In this document: positions 45,846 through 55,446 of the stretch, piece after piece
How positions within the stretch are numbered: position 1 is the stretch's first letter
How the letters are laid out: each line of letters starts with the position of its first letter
Origin: Lederbergia sp. NSJ-179
GTDB taxonomy: Bacteria; Bacillota; Bacilli; Bacillales; Bacillaceae_C
Length of the DNA stretch: 64,000 nucleotides
Direction of reading: 5' to 3'
NCBI RefSeq assembly: GCF_022867885.1
Contig: NZ_JALIFP010000006.1
Location: 62,001-126,000, forward strand
The notes under the pieces: generated by a model
Databases searched by the model: none
The model's input: only the letters and a program-made list of their open reading frames with translations
Told to the model about the DNA's origin: nothing
Translations under genes and position numbers: made by a program

Positions 45846-47783
45846 TTGTTTATCTCATCAATTGAAAATAAAAATGTAGAGCTTAAGCATGATAAAAAGG
45901 TTATTCATGATATTACTAAACTTAATATTTACGGACCATATTTCGAAATTGAAGGTTATGCAACAATAGAGGGCTTGGCAACCTATGAAGAAGATAGAAT
46001 AAGAAAAACTTTATTAATTGTTCCGAAAATTGATTTCGATGAGTATCGAAAGAATCATAGAAGCTGTGAGGAACAGGACCTTGAAGATACATGTGAAGAA
46101 ATGACCGATGACGAAATTCTTGAAAGGGAAATGTTTCATATCCCTTTAACTAATTGCAAGTTAAGTGAAATTTTAACTGATGTAGACGATGAGCAAGCTC
46201 TAGATCAATTGAGTGGCTTTAAAGGCAGTATCGATTTATCAACAATTAATAAAGAAAAACCGCTAGAGGCTGGCGAATATAATATATATATTAGATTAGA
46301 ACAAATGCCTGATGACCAAGATGATATAAAATATCAAAAGTCAATACCCCTTTCAAGCGCCAAAAAGTTGTTAGGGGATAAGCTTTTTACAACAAAACTT
46401 CATTACTTTTCACAGAAAAAAGTATTGAAATATAATTTGTTAATTGATTTGGATAAATATACGAAGACACTTCGCTTTAAAAATTCTCTTTTGCAATCGT
46501 ATGATCCTAGAGAGCTTGATGAAGATAGCGAATCAAGTGAAAATAAGTATGTCAAAGCCTTAAAACGTCGGTTATTTAAACTAGCTTACATCTTATTTGG
46601 TTTATTACCAGTTAAAAAGGAAAAAATTGTGTTCGCTTCAGACAGCCGCTCAGAATTAAACGGCAATTTCTTCTTTGTTTATGAAGAATTATTTAAACGA
46701 GATCTAAATTTAGACATTAGATTTTTGTTTAATGAAAGAATTAATAACAAAAAATCGCTATTTGAATTACTCAAAATTGCATTTCATTTCGCCACAGCAA
46801 AGGTCATATTGTTGGATGACTTCTATCCACTCGTCTATCCGCTAAATATACGAAAAAAGACAGAGTTAATCCAAGTATGGCATGCTGCTGGGGCGTTCAA
46901 AACATTTGGTTTTAGTAGGTTAGGAAGACCAGGAGGACCTTCACCTAGATCAAGAAATCATCGGAATTATACAAAGGCCGCTGTAAGTAGTGAAGGTGTG
47001 AGAAAAAACTATGCAGAAGGTTTCGGGATAACAGTAGACAAAGTCTATGCAACTGGCGTGCCAAGATCAGATATATTTTTTGATGAGGAATACAAGAAGT
47101 ATGTTGTCAACGCCCTGCATAATAAATACCCCTTTCTACAAAATAAAAAGGTGATTTTATTTGCTCCGACTTTTAGAGGAAATGGACAATCATCAGCTCA
47201 TTATCCGTTTGAAGTTCTTAATTTAAAGAAACTTTATGAAGAATTACATGAGGAATATGTTTTTCTATTTAAAATACATCCTTTTGTACAGAATAAACTA
47301 GATATTCCATATGAATTTGCGGACTTTTTCTATGATGTAAGTGACTATCGAGAAATCAATGATCTCTTGTTAATAACGGATTTATTGATTACCGATTATT
47401 CTTCTGTATGCTTTGAATATGCGTTGTTAAATAAACCGATGCTCTTTTTTGCCTTCGATGTAGAACAATACATTCAAGACCGTGATTTCTATTATAATTA
47501 TTTTGATTTTATTCCAGGCCCATTAGTAAAGACAACGGATGAATTACTCCTGAAAATTCAAGACCAAAATTTTGAAATGGAGAAAATTCCTCCGTTTGTA
47601 CAGTACTTTTTCGGTGATACGTTAGGCAAAGCGTCGAAAAATGTTGTCGATGAACTGATTATTCCAAGCTTAGAAGATAATACCGAAGAAGAGAAAGAAA
47701 CAAAGATTGATCTTTCACCGCCAAAATCAAGAATTGAGCTGTTTGAACGGTCTATTACTGAGCAAGAGGAGAAGCAAAAGTAG
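45846..47783 (+). CDS. Ribitol-phosphate polymerase-like (TarL) with N-terminal accessory domain
   Basis: A 645-residue enzyme. Residues ~1-225 form an acidic, beta-rich accessory domain. Residues ~250-620 are the catalytic GT-B-type part, with IVFASDSRSELNGNFFFVY, LIQVWHAAGAFKTFG (catalytic His), GVPRSDIFFD, VILFAPTFRGN, FKIHPFVQ, LLITDYSSVCFEYALL and IPGPLVKTTDELL. A charged tail ends in EEKQK. The length and two-domain layout resemble TarL, which polymerises ribitol phosphate. TTG 45846 follows AGAGGTGATG. It is last of the tarIJ-(K)-(L) series. TarL versus TarK assignment to the two enzymes is inferred from size. Confidence 0.84.
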   Translation: MFISSIENKNVELKHDKKVIHDITKLNIYGPYFEIEGYATIEGLATYEEDRIRKTLLIVPKIDFDEYRKNHRSCEEQDLEDTCEEMTDDEILEREMFHIPLTNCKLSEILTDVDDEQALDQLSGFKGSIDLSTINKEKPLEAGEYNIYIRLEQMPDDQDDIKYQKSIPLSSAKKLLGDKLFTTKLHYFSQKKVLKYNLLIDLDKYTKTLRFKNSLLQSYDPRELDEDSESSENKYVKALKRRLFKLAYILFGLLPVKKEKIVFASDSRSELNGNFFFVYEELFKRDLNLDIRFLFNERINNKKSLFELLKIAFHFATAKVILLDDFYPLVYPLNIRKKTELIQVWHAAGAFKTFGFSRLGRPGGPSPRSRNHRNYTKAAVSSEGVRKNYAEGFGITVDKVYATGVPRSDIFFDEEYKKYVVNALHNKYPFLQNKKVILFAPTFRGNGQSSAHYPFEVLNLKKLYEELHEEYVFLFKIHPFVQNKLDIPYEFADFFYDVSDYREINDLLLITDLLITDYSSVCFEYALLNKPMLFFAFDVEQYIQDRDFYYNYFDFIPGPLVKTTDELLLKIQDQNFEMEKIPPFVQYFFGDTLGKASKNVVDELIIPSLEDNTEEEKETKIDLSPPKSRIELFERSITEQEEKQK

Positions 47784-47889
47784 GGCAATATTAATTGTCA
47801 TATAATTGTCTACATCATCTGTGTATAAATCCTTATTCGTAATGTAGAAGGTTAAGTTTCTAAATTCAACTAGAAAGGAAGAGTATAAG

Positions 47890-49290
47890 ATGAGAAATAT
47901 TTTAATAAGGGCCGGTATGTCACCTTTTGACACATTCGATGCTACTGAGGTTATTGCTAAAAATGGTATTGGTGGAAATGTTGGAAATTTAGTGTATCAA
48001 TATAGTGTCATCCGAACCTTGATGACGGAAGATACGATTTTTACGCCCGACTATTATAATTATAGTCATGATTCAAAGAGAGTAGATGAAATTAACGAGA
48101 AATACGATGCTTATGTTATCCCATTAGCAGATGCGTTTCGCGAGCAATTTGTTCCGACTCTGCGTAAATATACAAAATTGATAAAACAATTAAAAATCCC
48201 AGTTTATGTGATTGGGGTAGGTCTTCGCGCGCCCTTTGAACCCAAGCTAAATGAAGGCTTTTCCTTTGATGAAGATGTCAAAGCATTTGTAAGTGCGGTC
48301 TTGGAAAAATCCAATATAATTGGACTACGGGGAGAGATTACTTCTAAATACTTAAGTCGTCTAGGTTTTCGCGAAGGTGTTGACCATACTGTGATTGGGT
48401 GTCCTTCTATGTACACTTTTGGTAGAGAGTTGAACATTAGAGAAACGAATATTACAAAAGATTCGATAGTAAGTGTGAATTCATCAAAACTTTCACAAAA
48501 AAATGTATTAGACTTTATTACTAGAAGTTTGGAAGATTACCCAAATCACTATTTCATTCCACAATGGATGAAAGAATTGGTATTAACCTATGTTGGAGCA
48601 CCGCCACTTGAAGAATCGTGTGATAATTATCCAGTCAGTATGTCAGATTCTTTATATATGAATAATCGAGTAAGATTCTTTTTAAACGTACCAACATGGT
48701 TAGACTTTTTAAAGCAAGCCGACTTAAGTTTCGGAGCAAGATTACATGGGAACATTACCGCAACTATTGCTGGTACTCCTAGTATATTGATACCGAAAGA
48801 CGCTCGAATGCGGGAGTTAACTGAGTACCATGGATTGACACATGTTTGGTGGAATGATATTACAGAAAAAACGAGACTGCCAGATTTGGTTGAAAAAGCC
48901 GACTTCCAAAGCCCAACCAAGAAGCAAGGCCAAAACTTTGACCATTTTATCGACTTTTTGAATAAAAATAATATTGATCATATATATAAGGATGGTCCAA
49001 CACCTGAAACGGTTCCATTAGATGATAGACTTAAGGAAGTAAACCTAGAACAGCCTGTAATACCAATTAGTGGATGTAGTACGGAAGAAATTGCAAAGCG
49101 TCTTGAATCTTACTCTTCCATGATGAAGAAAAAGAACGCAAATAAGCTTTCCGCTAAAGACAAAGAAATAAAGAAATTGCAATCGGAAATTAAGAAAAAG
49201 AATAAAAAAATCGAGCATCAAAAAGGTACCTTAAATAGAAAAGCTGTACGTATTGCGCTTAAAACGGCTGATATGCTTGCAAGTAAATAG
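47890..49290 (+). CDS. Polysaccharide pyruvyl transferase family protein
   Basis: A 466-residue protein of the PF04230 type, which includes enzymes moving pyruvate from PEP to sugars (CsaB and others) and divergent relatives. Evidence: an N-terminal NGIGGNVGNLVYQYSVIRTL, VYVIGVGLRAPF, NIIGLRGEITSKYLSRLGF, and the hallmark LSFGARLHGNITATIAGTPS (His) with IPKDARMREL. After ~400 the chain becomes a Lys/Glu-rich coiled coil ending in KTADMLASK, unusual for pyruvyl transferases and perhaps a protein-binding or membrane-docking tail. ATG 47890 follows GAAAGGAAGAG. It lies between TarL-like and mnaA genes, suggesting modification of the WTA or of a related polymer. Confidence 0.85.
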   Translation: MRNILIRAGMSPFDTFDATEVIAKNGIGGNVGNLVYQYSVIRTLMTEDTIFTPDYYNYSHDSKRVDEINEKYDAYVIPLADAFREQFVPTLRKYTKLIKQLKIPVYVIGVGLRAPFEPKLNEGFSFDEDVKAFVSAVLEKSNIIGLRGEITSKYLSRLGFREGVDHTVIGCPSMYTFGRELNIRETNITKDSIVSVNSSKLSQKNVLDFITRSLEDYPNHYFIPQWMKELVLTYVGAPPLEESCDNYPVSMSDSLYMNNRVRFFLNVPTWLDFLKQADLSFGARLHGNITATIAGTPSILIPKDARMRELTEYHGLTHVWWNDITEKTRLPDLVEKADFQSPTKKQGQNFDHFIDFLNKNNIDHIYKDGPTPETVPLDDRLKEVNLEQPVIPISGCSTEEIAKRLESYSSMMKKKNANKLSAKDKEIKKLQSEIKKKNKKIEHQKGTLNRKAVRIALKTADMLASK

Positions 49291-49411
49291 GTATTTTCTC
49301 TCACCTTAAAAAATTACGATTCCCTATCAGTATGCAGATTGGCAAGGAAAGCAAGCGTGTCGTGGATCAAGTACTATTAAATAACAATAATGAATAACCA
49401 TTAAAAATTAC

Positions 49412-49450
49412 CCTTTTATAATAGGCAGGTTGAACCCCTATTGTAAAAGG
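49412..49450 (+). terminator. Terminator before mnaA
   Basis: CCTTTTATAATAGG (49412-49425) pairs with CCTATTGTAAAAGG (49437-49450), followed by CTTTTTTATT. The 324-base gap to mnaA holds nothing else supported. Confidence 0.75.
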
Positions 49451-49614
49451 CTTTTTTATTGGTATATATGTATTAGGGATTCACTTTAGAAGAAACATAA
49501 ATATATAAAGCACACTTTTGTTCTGTTGGGCATACTTAAATGTTGAATTATGCCTTTAGTTTCCTGTATCATAATGGATTACAAACAATAAAAAACAAAG
49601 GATTGTGAAACCCC

Positions 49615-50721
49615 ATGAAAAAAGTGATGGTAGTCTTCGGAACAAGGCCTGAAGCAATAAAAATGTGTCCTTTGGTAAAAGAATTGAAAGTACGAAAAAA
49701 TATAGAAACGATCGTTTGTGTGACTGGTCAGCACCGAGAAATGTTAGATCAAGTTTTGGAAGCTTTTCATGTGACACCTGATTATGATCTTTCTATTATG
49801 AAATCTAAGCAAACTTTATTTGATGTCACAATTAATATTTTGGATAGAATGAGGAGTGTTTTAGAGGAGATAAAACCAGATGTGGTATTAGTACATGGTG
49901 ACACTTCCACAACATTCGTAACGGCATTAGCGTGCTTCTATTTGCAAATTCCAGTAGGGCATGTTGAGGCTGGGTTACGCACATACAATATTTATTCTCC
50001 TTATCCTGAAGAATTCAATCGCCAAGCGGTTGGGATTGTAGCAAAGTATAATTTCGCCCCAACGGAAATGTCCAAGGAAAACTTAATCAAAGAAGGCAAG
50101 GATCCTGCATCCATTTATATTACAGGGAATACAGCGATTGATGCATTAAAGACAACAGTAAATGATGAGTATTCTCATGAACAATTAGATTGGGTGGGGG
50201 ACAGTAAGCTCATTATGATCACAGCCCATAGACGTGAAAATCTGGGCGAGCCAATGAAAAATATGTTTAGAGCGATTAAGAGAATTGTCGATGAACATCA
50301 GGATATCAAAGCAATTTATCCAATCCATATGAACCCAGTCGTAAGAGAGGCTGCAAATGAGATTTTAGGACATTGTGATCGCGTTCGGATTATTGAACCT
50401 TTAGAAGTCATTGACTTCCATAATTTCCTTTCAAGGTCTTATATGATCCTTACAGATAGCGGTGGTATTCAAGAGGAAGCCCCTAGTCTTGGTAAACCTG
50501 TATTAGTTATGCGGGATACCACAGAAAGGCCAGAAGGAATAGCAGCTGGAACATTGAAGCTAGTGGGAACGGATGAAGAAGTCATTTATAAAACCTTTAA
50601 GCTATTATTAGAAGATCAAGCAGAGTATAAAAAGATGAGTCAGGCAAGCAATCCGTATGGAGATGGATTGGCAAGTAAGAGAATTGCAGATGTGTTGGAA
50701 GGAAATCCTAATGAAGTGTAA
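49615..50721 (+). CDS. mnaA: UDP-N-acetylglucosamine 2-epimerase (non-hydrolysing)
   Basis: A 368-residue cytoplasmic enzyme that interconverts UDP-GlcNAc and UDP-ManNAc, giving the donor for TagA. Family signatures: GTRPEAIKMCPLV, TGQHREMLDQVL, VLVHGDTSTTF, GHVEAGLRTYN, PYPEEFNRQ, TAHRRENLGEP, YPIHMNPVVRE and LTDSGGIQEEAPSLGKPVLVMR, in the right order and length. ATG 49615 has an AAAGGA-type site slightly far upstream. It stands between two terminator/promoter regions, so it is probably monocistronic. Confidence 0.95.
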   Translation: MKKVMVVFGTRPEAIKMCPLVKELKVRKNIETIVCVTGQHREMLDQVLEAFHVTPDYDLSIMKSKQTLFDVTINILDRMRSVLEEIKPDVVLVHGDTSTTFVTALACFYLQIPVGHVEAGLRTYNIYSPYPEEFNRQAVGIVAKYNFAPTEMSKENLIKEGKDPASIYITGNTAIDALKTTVNDEYSHEQLDWVGDSKLIMITAHRRENLGEPMKNMFRAIKRIVDEHQDIKAIYPIHMNPVVREAANEILGHCDRVRIIEPLEVIDFHNFLSRSYMILTDSGGIQEEAPSLGKPVLVMRDTTERPEGIAAGTLKLVGTDEEVIYKTFKLLLEDQAEYKKMSQASNPYGDGLASKRIADVLEGNPNEV

Positions 50722-50854
50722 CTTCTTATTTTTGATTTAAGAAAAAATGATTTTATTTGAATGGTCCCCTGGCTAAATTTATGGAGTGCTAGAGGGAATT
50801 TTTTCGTCTAAAGCTTTTACTTTATTTTCATCCCTAACAGGATTTTCTCTTCTA

Positions 50855-50883
50855 TTGTCATTTAAACTCCTTCCCTGTATAAT
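50855..50883 (+). promoter_or_regulatory. Promoter of tagGH
   Basis: TTGTCA (50855-50860), a 17-base spacer and a perfect TATAAT (50878-50883), 45 bases before tagG. Confidence 0.75.
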
Positions 50884-50927
50884 TTATGAAGTGTGTATTT
50901 TGATTATGGAACTTGAAAGGAAATTGT

Positions 50928-51746
50928 ATGAAAGCTGCAATAACAGTTATTAAAGAGCAAATAGATCATTTTTATCTTATTCGAAGATTGTCGTTATATG
51001 AGTTGAAAAGCCAAAATAAAAGCAATTATTTAGGAATGGTATGGGAATTTTTAAATCCTCTCATCCAGGTCCTGATTTATTGGTTTGTATTTGGAAGCAT
51101 TCGTCAACGGGCAGATATTGAGATTGCTCCCGGCATAGAAGTACCGTTTTCTTATTGGCTATTTGGAGGCTTCGTTTTATGGACGTTTTTTTATCAATCG
51201 ACCATTCAAGGGTCTAAGTCTATTTATACAAGGTTACGGATGTTATCGAAGATGAATTTCCCAATGAGCGTTATTCCTAATATAGCGTTGTTCTCTCAGT
51301 TTTATATCCATATAGTTATATTGGGAATTGTGGTGATTATCTTTCAATTCGCCGGTTTTTATCTAAGTATTTATTTTCTGCAAATATTTTATTTTATCTT
51401 TGCTGCATTCTGTTTAATGTTTTCCATATCTTTAATTACCTCAACATTGTCAACGATCATTAGGGATATCCATATGTTCTTGAATGCGACTTTAAGGATG
51501 GTCCTGTATTTATCGCCAATACTTTGGCAAGTAACGATTTTAGAAGATCCACTTCCAACGCTTATGAAACTCAATCCGCTCTATTATTTAATAGAGGGAT
51601 ATCGATCCGCTTTATTTGGACTGGATTGGTACTTTGTGGAGCATTGGCAATATAGTCTCTATTTTTGGGGCCTGGTAATTGTGTTATTTTTATTTGGCTC
51701 AACGATACATGTTAAATTTAGAAGACATTTTATAGACTACTTATAA
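50928..51746 (+). CDS. tagG: Teichoic acid ABC exporter permease
   Basis: A 272-residue ABC-2-type permease with six membrane segments. Conserved family features: the N-terminal amphipathic stretch, SNYLGMVWEFLNPLIQVLIY, PFSYWLFGGFVLWTFF, MNFPMSVIPN, IIRDIHMFLNATLRMVLYLS and LNPLYYLIEGYRSALF. ATG 50928 with AAAGGAAAT is preferred over the in-frame TTG 50913. It flips lipid-linked WTA across the membrane with TagH, whose start overlaps its stop by one base (TAATG). It has its own promoter. Confidence 0.94.
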   Translation: MKAAITVIKEQIDHFYLIRRLSLYELKSQNKSNYLGMVWEFLNPLIQVLIYWFVFGSIRQRADIEIAPGIEVPFSYWLFGGFVLWTFFYQSTIQGSKSIYTRLRMLSKMNFPMSVIPNIALFSQFYIHIVILGIVVIIFQFAGFYLSIYFLQIFYFIFAAFCLMFSISLITSTLSTIIRDIHMFLNATLRMVLYLSPILWQVTILEDPLPTLMKLNPLYYLIEGYRSALFGLDWYFVEHWQYSLYFWGLVIVLFLFGSTIHVKFRRHFIDYL

Positions 51747-52552
51747 TGGTTGTGACTGTGATGGAGAAATCAATAATTGTAAATAACATTGCGAAAAAAT
51801 ATAAACTATATAGCAATACGAAAGAACGGATCTTAGACCTCATCACTCCGAAAGACTATGGGGAAGATTTCTATGCTTTGACGGATGTTAGTTTTGAGGC
51901 GGAAAAAGGAGACATTATTGGGTTTATTGGCATTAATGGCTCTGGCAAATCGACATTATCCAATATTATTGCTGGGATTGTTCCAGAGACATCGGGTACA
52001 GTTACGGTGAATGGCCAAGCTGCCCTTATCGCAGTTTCTGCTGGGTTAAAAGCGGATTTATCTGGAAGAGATAATATTGAATTAAAGCTTCTTATGTTGG
52101 GATTCAATAAAGAAGAAATCAAAGAGTTGGAGCCAGAAATTATTGAGTTTTCGGAGCTAGGAAAATTTATTGATCAACCAGTGAAATCTTATTCCAGTGG
52201 AATGAAATCACGACTTGGCTTTGCGATTTCGGTAAGTGTTGATCCTGATATCCTTATTATTGATGAGGCCCTTTCCGTAGGGGACAAGGCTTTTGCCGAA
52301 AAAAGTCTTGAAAAAATGAAAGAATTTAAACAAAGAGGAAAAACGATGATTTTTGTCAGTCACTCGATTGGACAAATGAAAGCATTCTGCGAAAAGATTC
52401 TATGGCTGGAATTTGGCAGGGTCAAAGAATTCGGCACTGTTGAGGAAGTGATTCCGAAATACGAGAAGTTTTTGAAAGTATATAAGAAAATGTCTAAAAA
52501 AGAAAAAGACCAGTATAGAGAGGACGCATTAAAAAACAAACAGAGATATTAA
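51746..52552 (+). CDS. tagH: Teichoic acid ABC exporter ATP-binding protein
   Basis: A 268-residue ATPase. Walker A is GINGSGKST (~62), the signature is SSGMKSRLGF (~150), Walker B is ILIIDEALSVGD and the switch His is in FVSHS. The N-terminal KYKLYSNTKERILDL element is typical of TagH/TarH. It ends soon after the ATPase domain, like S. aureus TarH and unlike the ~527-residue TagH of B. subtilis 168 with its extracytoplasmic extension. Coupled to tagG (overlap TAATG). An internal ATG 51761 is an alternative start. Confidence 0.94.
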   Translation: MVVTVMEKSIIVNNIAKKYKLYSNTKERILDLITPKDYGEDFYALTDVSFEAEKGDIIGFIGINGSGKSTLSNIIAGIVPETSGTVTVNGQAALIAVSAGLKADLSGRDNIELKLLMLGFNKEEIKELEPEIIEFSELGKFIDQPVKSYSSGMKSRLGFAISVSVDPDILIIDEALSVGDKAFAEKSLEKMKEFKQRGKTMIFVSHSIGQMKAFCEKILWLEFGRVKEFGTVEEVIPKYEKFLKVYKKMSKKEKDQYREDALKNKQRY

Positions 52553-52561
52553 GCCTTTCAT

Positions 52562-52693
52562 AAAAAAGGGTTGTCCGAATAGTGGAAATTCCCCCAAGTG
52601 TAATAATCAGGAATATTCATCTATCAAGGATTAAAATATGAAAAGGGGCATCCAAAAGTCGAAGATAACGACTTTCTGGACAGCCCCTTTTTT
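52562..52693. repeat. Terminator-like repeat element with inverted ends, copy B
   Basis: Second copy of the element at 33731-33866, in the same orientation on the plus strand: AAAAAAGGGTTGTCC ... GGACAGCCCCTTTTTTT with inner GTCGAAGATAACGAC. It begins 10 bases after the tagH stop and probably ends that transcript. The remaining ~230 bases to the amidase gene hold only its promoter. Confidence 0.7.
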
Positions 52694-52864
52694 GTGTGCG
52701 CTGGCTTGGACAATGCCTTTTGTAAATAGAGTATCGATGTTTATAACAAGTTTTTTGCTAATCGTATTTAGGGATGATTCGCTTTTTGAATACGGCCACT
52801 AAATATAACTGGCCAAAATTCAAGGATGACTGGCAGGGAATTCGGTATGCCGGGGTATTTTTAT

Positions 52865-52893
52865 TTTACAAAGTTCAATAGTCATAATATACT
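52865..52893 (+). promoter_or_regulatory. Promoter of the amidase gene
   Basis: TTTACA (52865-52870), a 17-base spacer and TATACT (52888-52893), 30 bases before the start codon, with GGGAGGAGGG between. Confidence 0.65.
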
Positions 52894-52922
52894 AGGTAAT
52901 TGGGAGGAGGGTATTTCCATAT

Positions 52923-55364
52923 ATGAAAAAAATTACTATAAACCTACTTGTTTTGATTCTAGTAATTTCTGTTATTCTAACAACACCTATTCATTCATTT
53001 GCAGAGACACAAGAAGAAATAGAACCACAAGGAGAAATAATAGAGACGCTAGGGGAAGTGGAAACACACAAAGAAATTATATTGGTCTCTGAAGATGAAG
53101 AAATTTTACTTTATGAAACCCCATCAGAAGATACTATGATTACTGAGATTCCAAATAACACAAAAGTGATCTTATTGGAATCCAATGACGATGATTATTC
53201 CTACGTACAATATAAAAGCATGGATGTGGATCAAGAAGAGGGCGAAATTCTCAAGGGATTCGTGAAAAATATTTATATTGCTACCGAGGAACAAGTCAAC
53301 CATGAGTCTCAAGCAGAAGAAAAATCAGAACAAGAAGAAACAGAGGTTGGTAGAGAAACAGAGCAGGAAGAAACTGAAAATGTTGATTCGGTGCAAGAAC
53401 CAACAGAGAAGATGGATAAACCAGAAGAAGGATTTTTAGAGAATGATCAAGAGATGGATAAACAAGAAAAAGAAGGTGCAGGGGAAGAAAGTTTAGTAGA
53501 AATGAAAGAAGATAAACCAAAGAGGGAAGACACCAAATCCACTGTAGTTGGGCGAGAAGATATAGATATTTCCGGCAAACAGAAGACAGTGGAGCCCATG
53601 AATGTAAAAATGTATCGCGGGATTACACTTAAAACAAAAACCTATATCCGAACGGAGCCTGCAACTACGTCAAAACCATTAAAAACATTCCCTATTGGCA
53701 CAGTCTTAGAAATACAGCCTTTTAATGCTAATTGGTATACACTGGCAAAAAAGATTGATGGGCAAATTGGATATATCCATAAAAAACATCTGGAAAAGGT
53801 TACTGAAAATCAAGAGAAGTTGCGAGGGGTTGCTCTTAAGTCTCCAACCAATGTACGTATGGGCCCTTCAACAAAGGCGCAAATCATACAGACTTATCCT
53901 ATTGGCTCTATTTTAGAATATAAGACATTTTCTACCCACTGGTATGAGCTATCAATTGGGGGGAAAACTGGTTATATTCATAAAAAACATGTGGAGAATG
54001 CTGTTGAACAACAAAAGAGCGAGATCGGAATTACTTTGAAATCACCAACTAATATGCGTGCTAGAGCATCGACTAATGCTCCAATCATCGCCACTTTTCC
54101 AGTAGGTTCCATTTTAGAGTATAAAACATTTTCAACCTATTGGTATGAAGTTTCTGTCGAAGTAAATGGGAAGAAAATGACTGGATACATACACCGTAAT
54201 CACATAGAAAAGGCAGAAAATAAGATGCTTCGAGGTGTAGCCCGAAAACAAACGACCTATATTAGGTCAAAGCCATCAACAAAGTCGGACCCCTTAACAA
54301 CTTATCGAATCGGTACCGTATTGAGCTATCAGGTTCATAATGCCCATTGGTACAAAGTTTCAATAGCTGGTAAAGGAGTGGGCTATGTTCATAAAAAACA
54401 TGTGGAAAACACGGTGATGAATCAAAAGACACTCCGGGGTGTTACCTTAAAACCGAAAACATATATAAGAGAATCAGCTTCGACAAAATCAAGTGCTCTA
54501 GCTACTCGACCAATTGGAACAATATTTAATTATAAAACTTTCTCTGATCACTGGTATGAAGTTGATTTAGGCAATCGCCGTGGTTATATCCATAAAAAGC
54601 ATGTAGAAAATGCTACAGCGACGGGAAAGGCTTCAAAGGGAGTTGCGCTGAAGAAAAAGACTTTTATACGCATGACACCGTCAACAAAGGCAGGATCGTT
54701 AACAACTTATGCGCAGGGAAGTATAATCCACTATACTCCATTTAATAAAAATTGGCACGAAGTTCAAATGAATATAAAAGGAAAAAAAGTTACAGGCTTT
54801 ATACATAAAAAGCATATTGGTAATCAGAAGGTCGTTTTCATAGACCCGGGGCACGGCGGCTATGATTCAGGTGCATCGGGCAACGGATTACGCGAGAAAG
54901 ATATTACTTTGGATATAAGCAAACGTGTGGCCGCTCAACTAAGGGCAACTGGTTATATAGCCATCATGTCCAGAGATAACGATCGTTATGTAAGTCTTGC
55001 TAACAGAACCAAGCATGCAAATTCCATGGGCGCGGATATCTTTGTCAGTGTACACGTCAATGCCGGAGGTGGAACCGGAATTGAAACCTGGATGATGAAC
55101 AAGGGACCTGAGCCTGCAAAGAGTAAGGTGTTAGCTGACAATTTACAGAAGGAAATGATTAATCAAACAAAAACTACTTCACGTGGTGTAAAAGATGGCA
55201 ATTTACACGTTAATAGAGAGTCAAAAATGCCAAGTGCGCTTGTTGAAGTTGGGTTTATTGATCGAAAAACTGATGCCGATAAGTTAAAGCAAGCATCCTA
55301 TAAAGAAAAACTCGCAAGAGGCATAGTGAATGGAATTAAAAAGTACTTCCAGATATTCAAATAA
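52923..55364 (+). CDS. SH3-repeat N-acetylmuramoyl-L-alanine amidase (Amidase_3)
   Basis: An 813-residue secreted autolysin. Signal peptide ~1-27 (HSFAE); a divergent SH3-like segment (~50-120); a Glu-rich disordered linker (~120-225); six ~67-70-residue SH3-type repeats (~230-635), each with 'RG(V/I)xLK...(Y/N)(I/V)R...ST' and 'GYIHKKH'; and a C-terminal Amidase_3 domain (~636-813) with zinc/active-site elements FIDPGHGG, the Glu of LREKD, SVHVNAG and ALVEVGFID. It hydrolyses the bond between muramic acid and L-Ala. The repeats probably hold the enzyme on the wall, perhaps on teichoic acid. It converges on a glucosaminidase with the same non-catalytic architecture; a strong hairpin lies between them. 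Confidence 0.93.
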   Translation: MKKITINLLVLILVISVILTTPIHSFAETQEEIEPQGEIIETLGEVETHKEIILVSEDEEILLYETPSEDTMITEIPNNTKVILLESNDDDYSYVQYKSMDVDQEEGEILKGFVKNIYIATEEQVNHESQAEEKSEQEETEVGRETEQEETENVDSVQEPTEKMDKPEEGFLENDQEMDKQEKEGAGEESLVEMKEDKPKREDTKSTVVGREDIDISGKQKTVEPMNVKMYRGITLKTKTYIRTEPATTSKPLKTFPIGTVLEIQPFNANWYTLAKKIDGQIGYIHKKHLEKVTENQEKLRGVALKSPTNVRMGPSTKAQIIQTYPIGSILEYKTFSTHWYELSIGGKTGYIHKKHVENAVEQQKSEIGITLKSPTNMRARASTNAPIIATFPVGSILEYKTFSTYWYEVSVEVNGKKMTGYIHRNHIEKAENKMLRGVARKQTTYIRSKPSTKSDPLTTYRIGTVLSYQVHNAHWYKVSIAGKGVGYVHKKHVENTVMNQKTLRGVTLKPKTYIRESASTKSSALATRPIGTIFNYKTFSDHWYEVDLGNRRGYIHKKHVENATATGKASKGVALKKKTFIRMTPSTKAGSLTTYAQGSIIHYTPFNKNWHEVQMNIKGKKVTGFIHKKHIGNQKVVFIDPGHGGYDSGASGNGLREKDITLDISKRVAAQLRATGYIAIMSRDNDRYVSLANRTKHANSMGADIFVSVHVNAGGGTGIETWMMNKGPEPAKSKVLADNLQKEMINQTKTTSRGVKDGNLHVNRESKMPSALVEVGFIDRKTDADKLKQASYKEKLARGIVNGIKKYFQIFK

Positions 55365-55392
55365 TGACTAATTCCCTCTTAATCATGTAATA

Positions 55393-55431
55393 AAAGCCGC
55401 CTATACCTATTTTCTAGGTATAGGCGGCTTT
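55393..55431. terminator. Bidirectional terminator between the two autolysin genes
   Basis: AAAGCCGCCTATACCTA pairs perfectly with TAGGTATAGGCGGCTTT around a 5-base loop; A- and T-runs lie on the two sides, so it serves both convergent genes. Confidence 0.9.
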
Positions 55432-55446
55432 GTTAATTTAAAAGTA

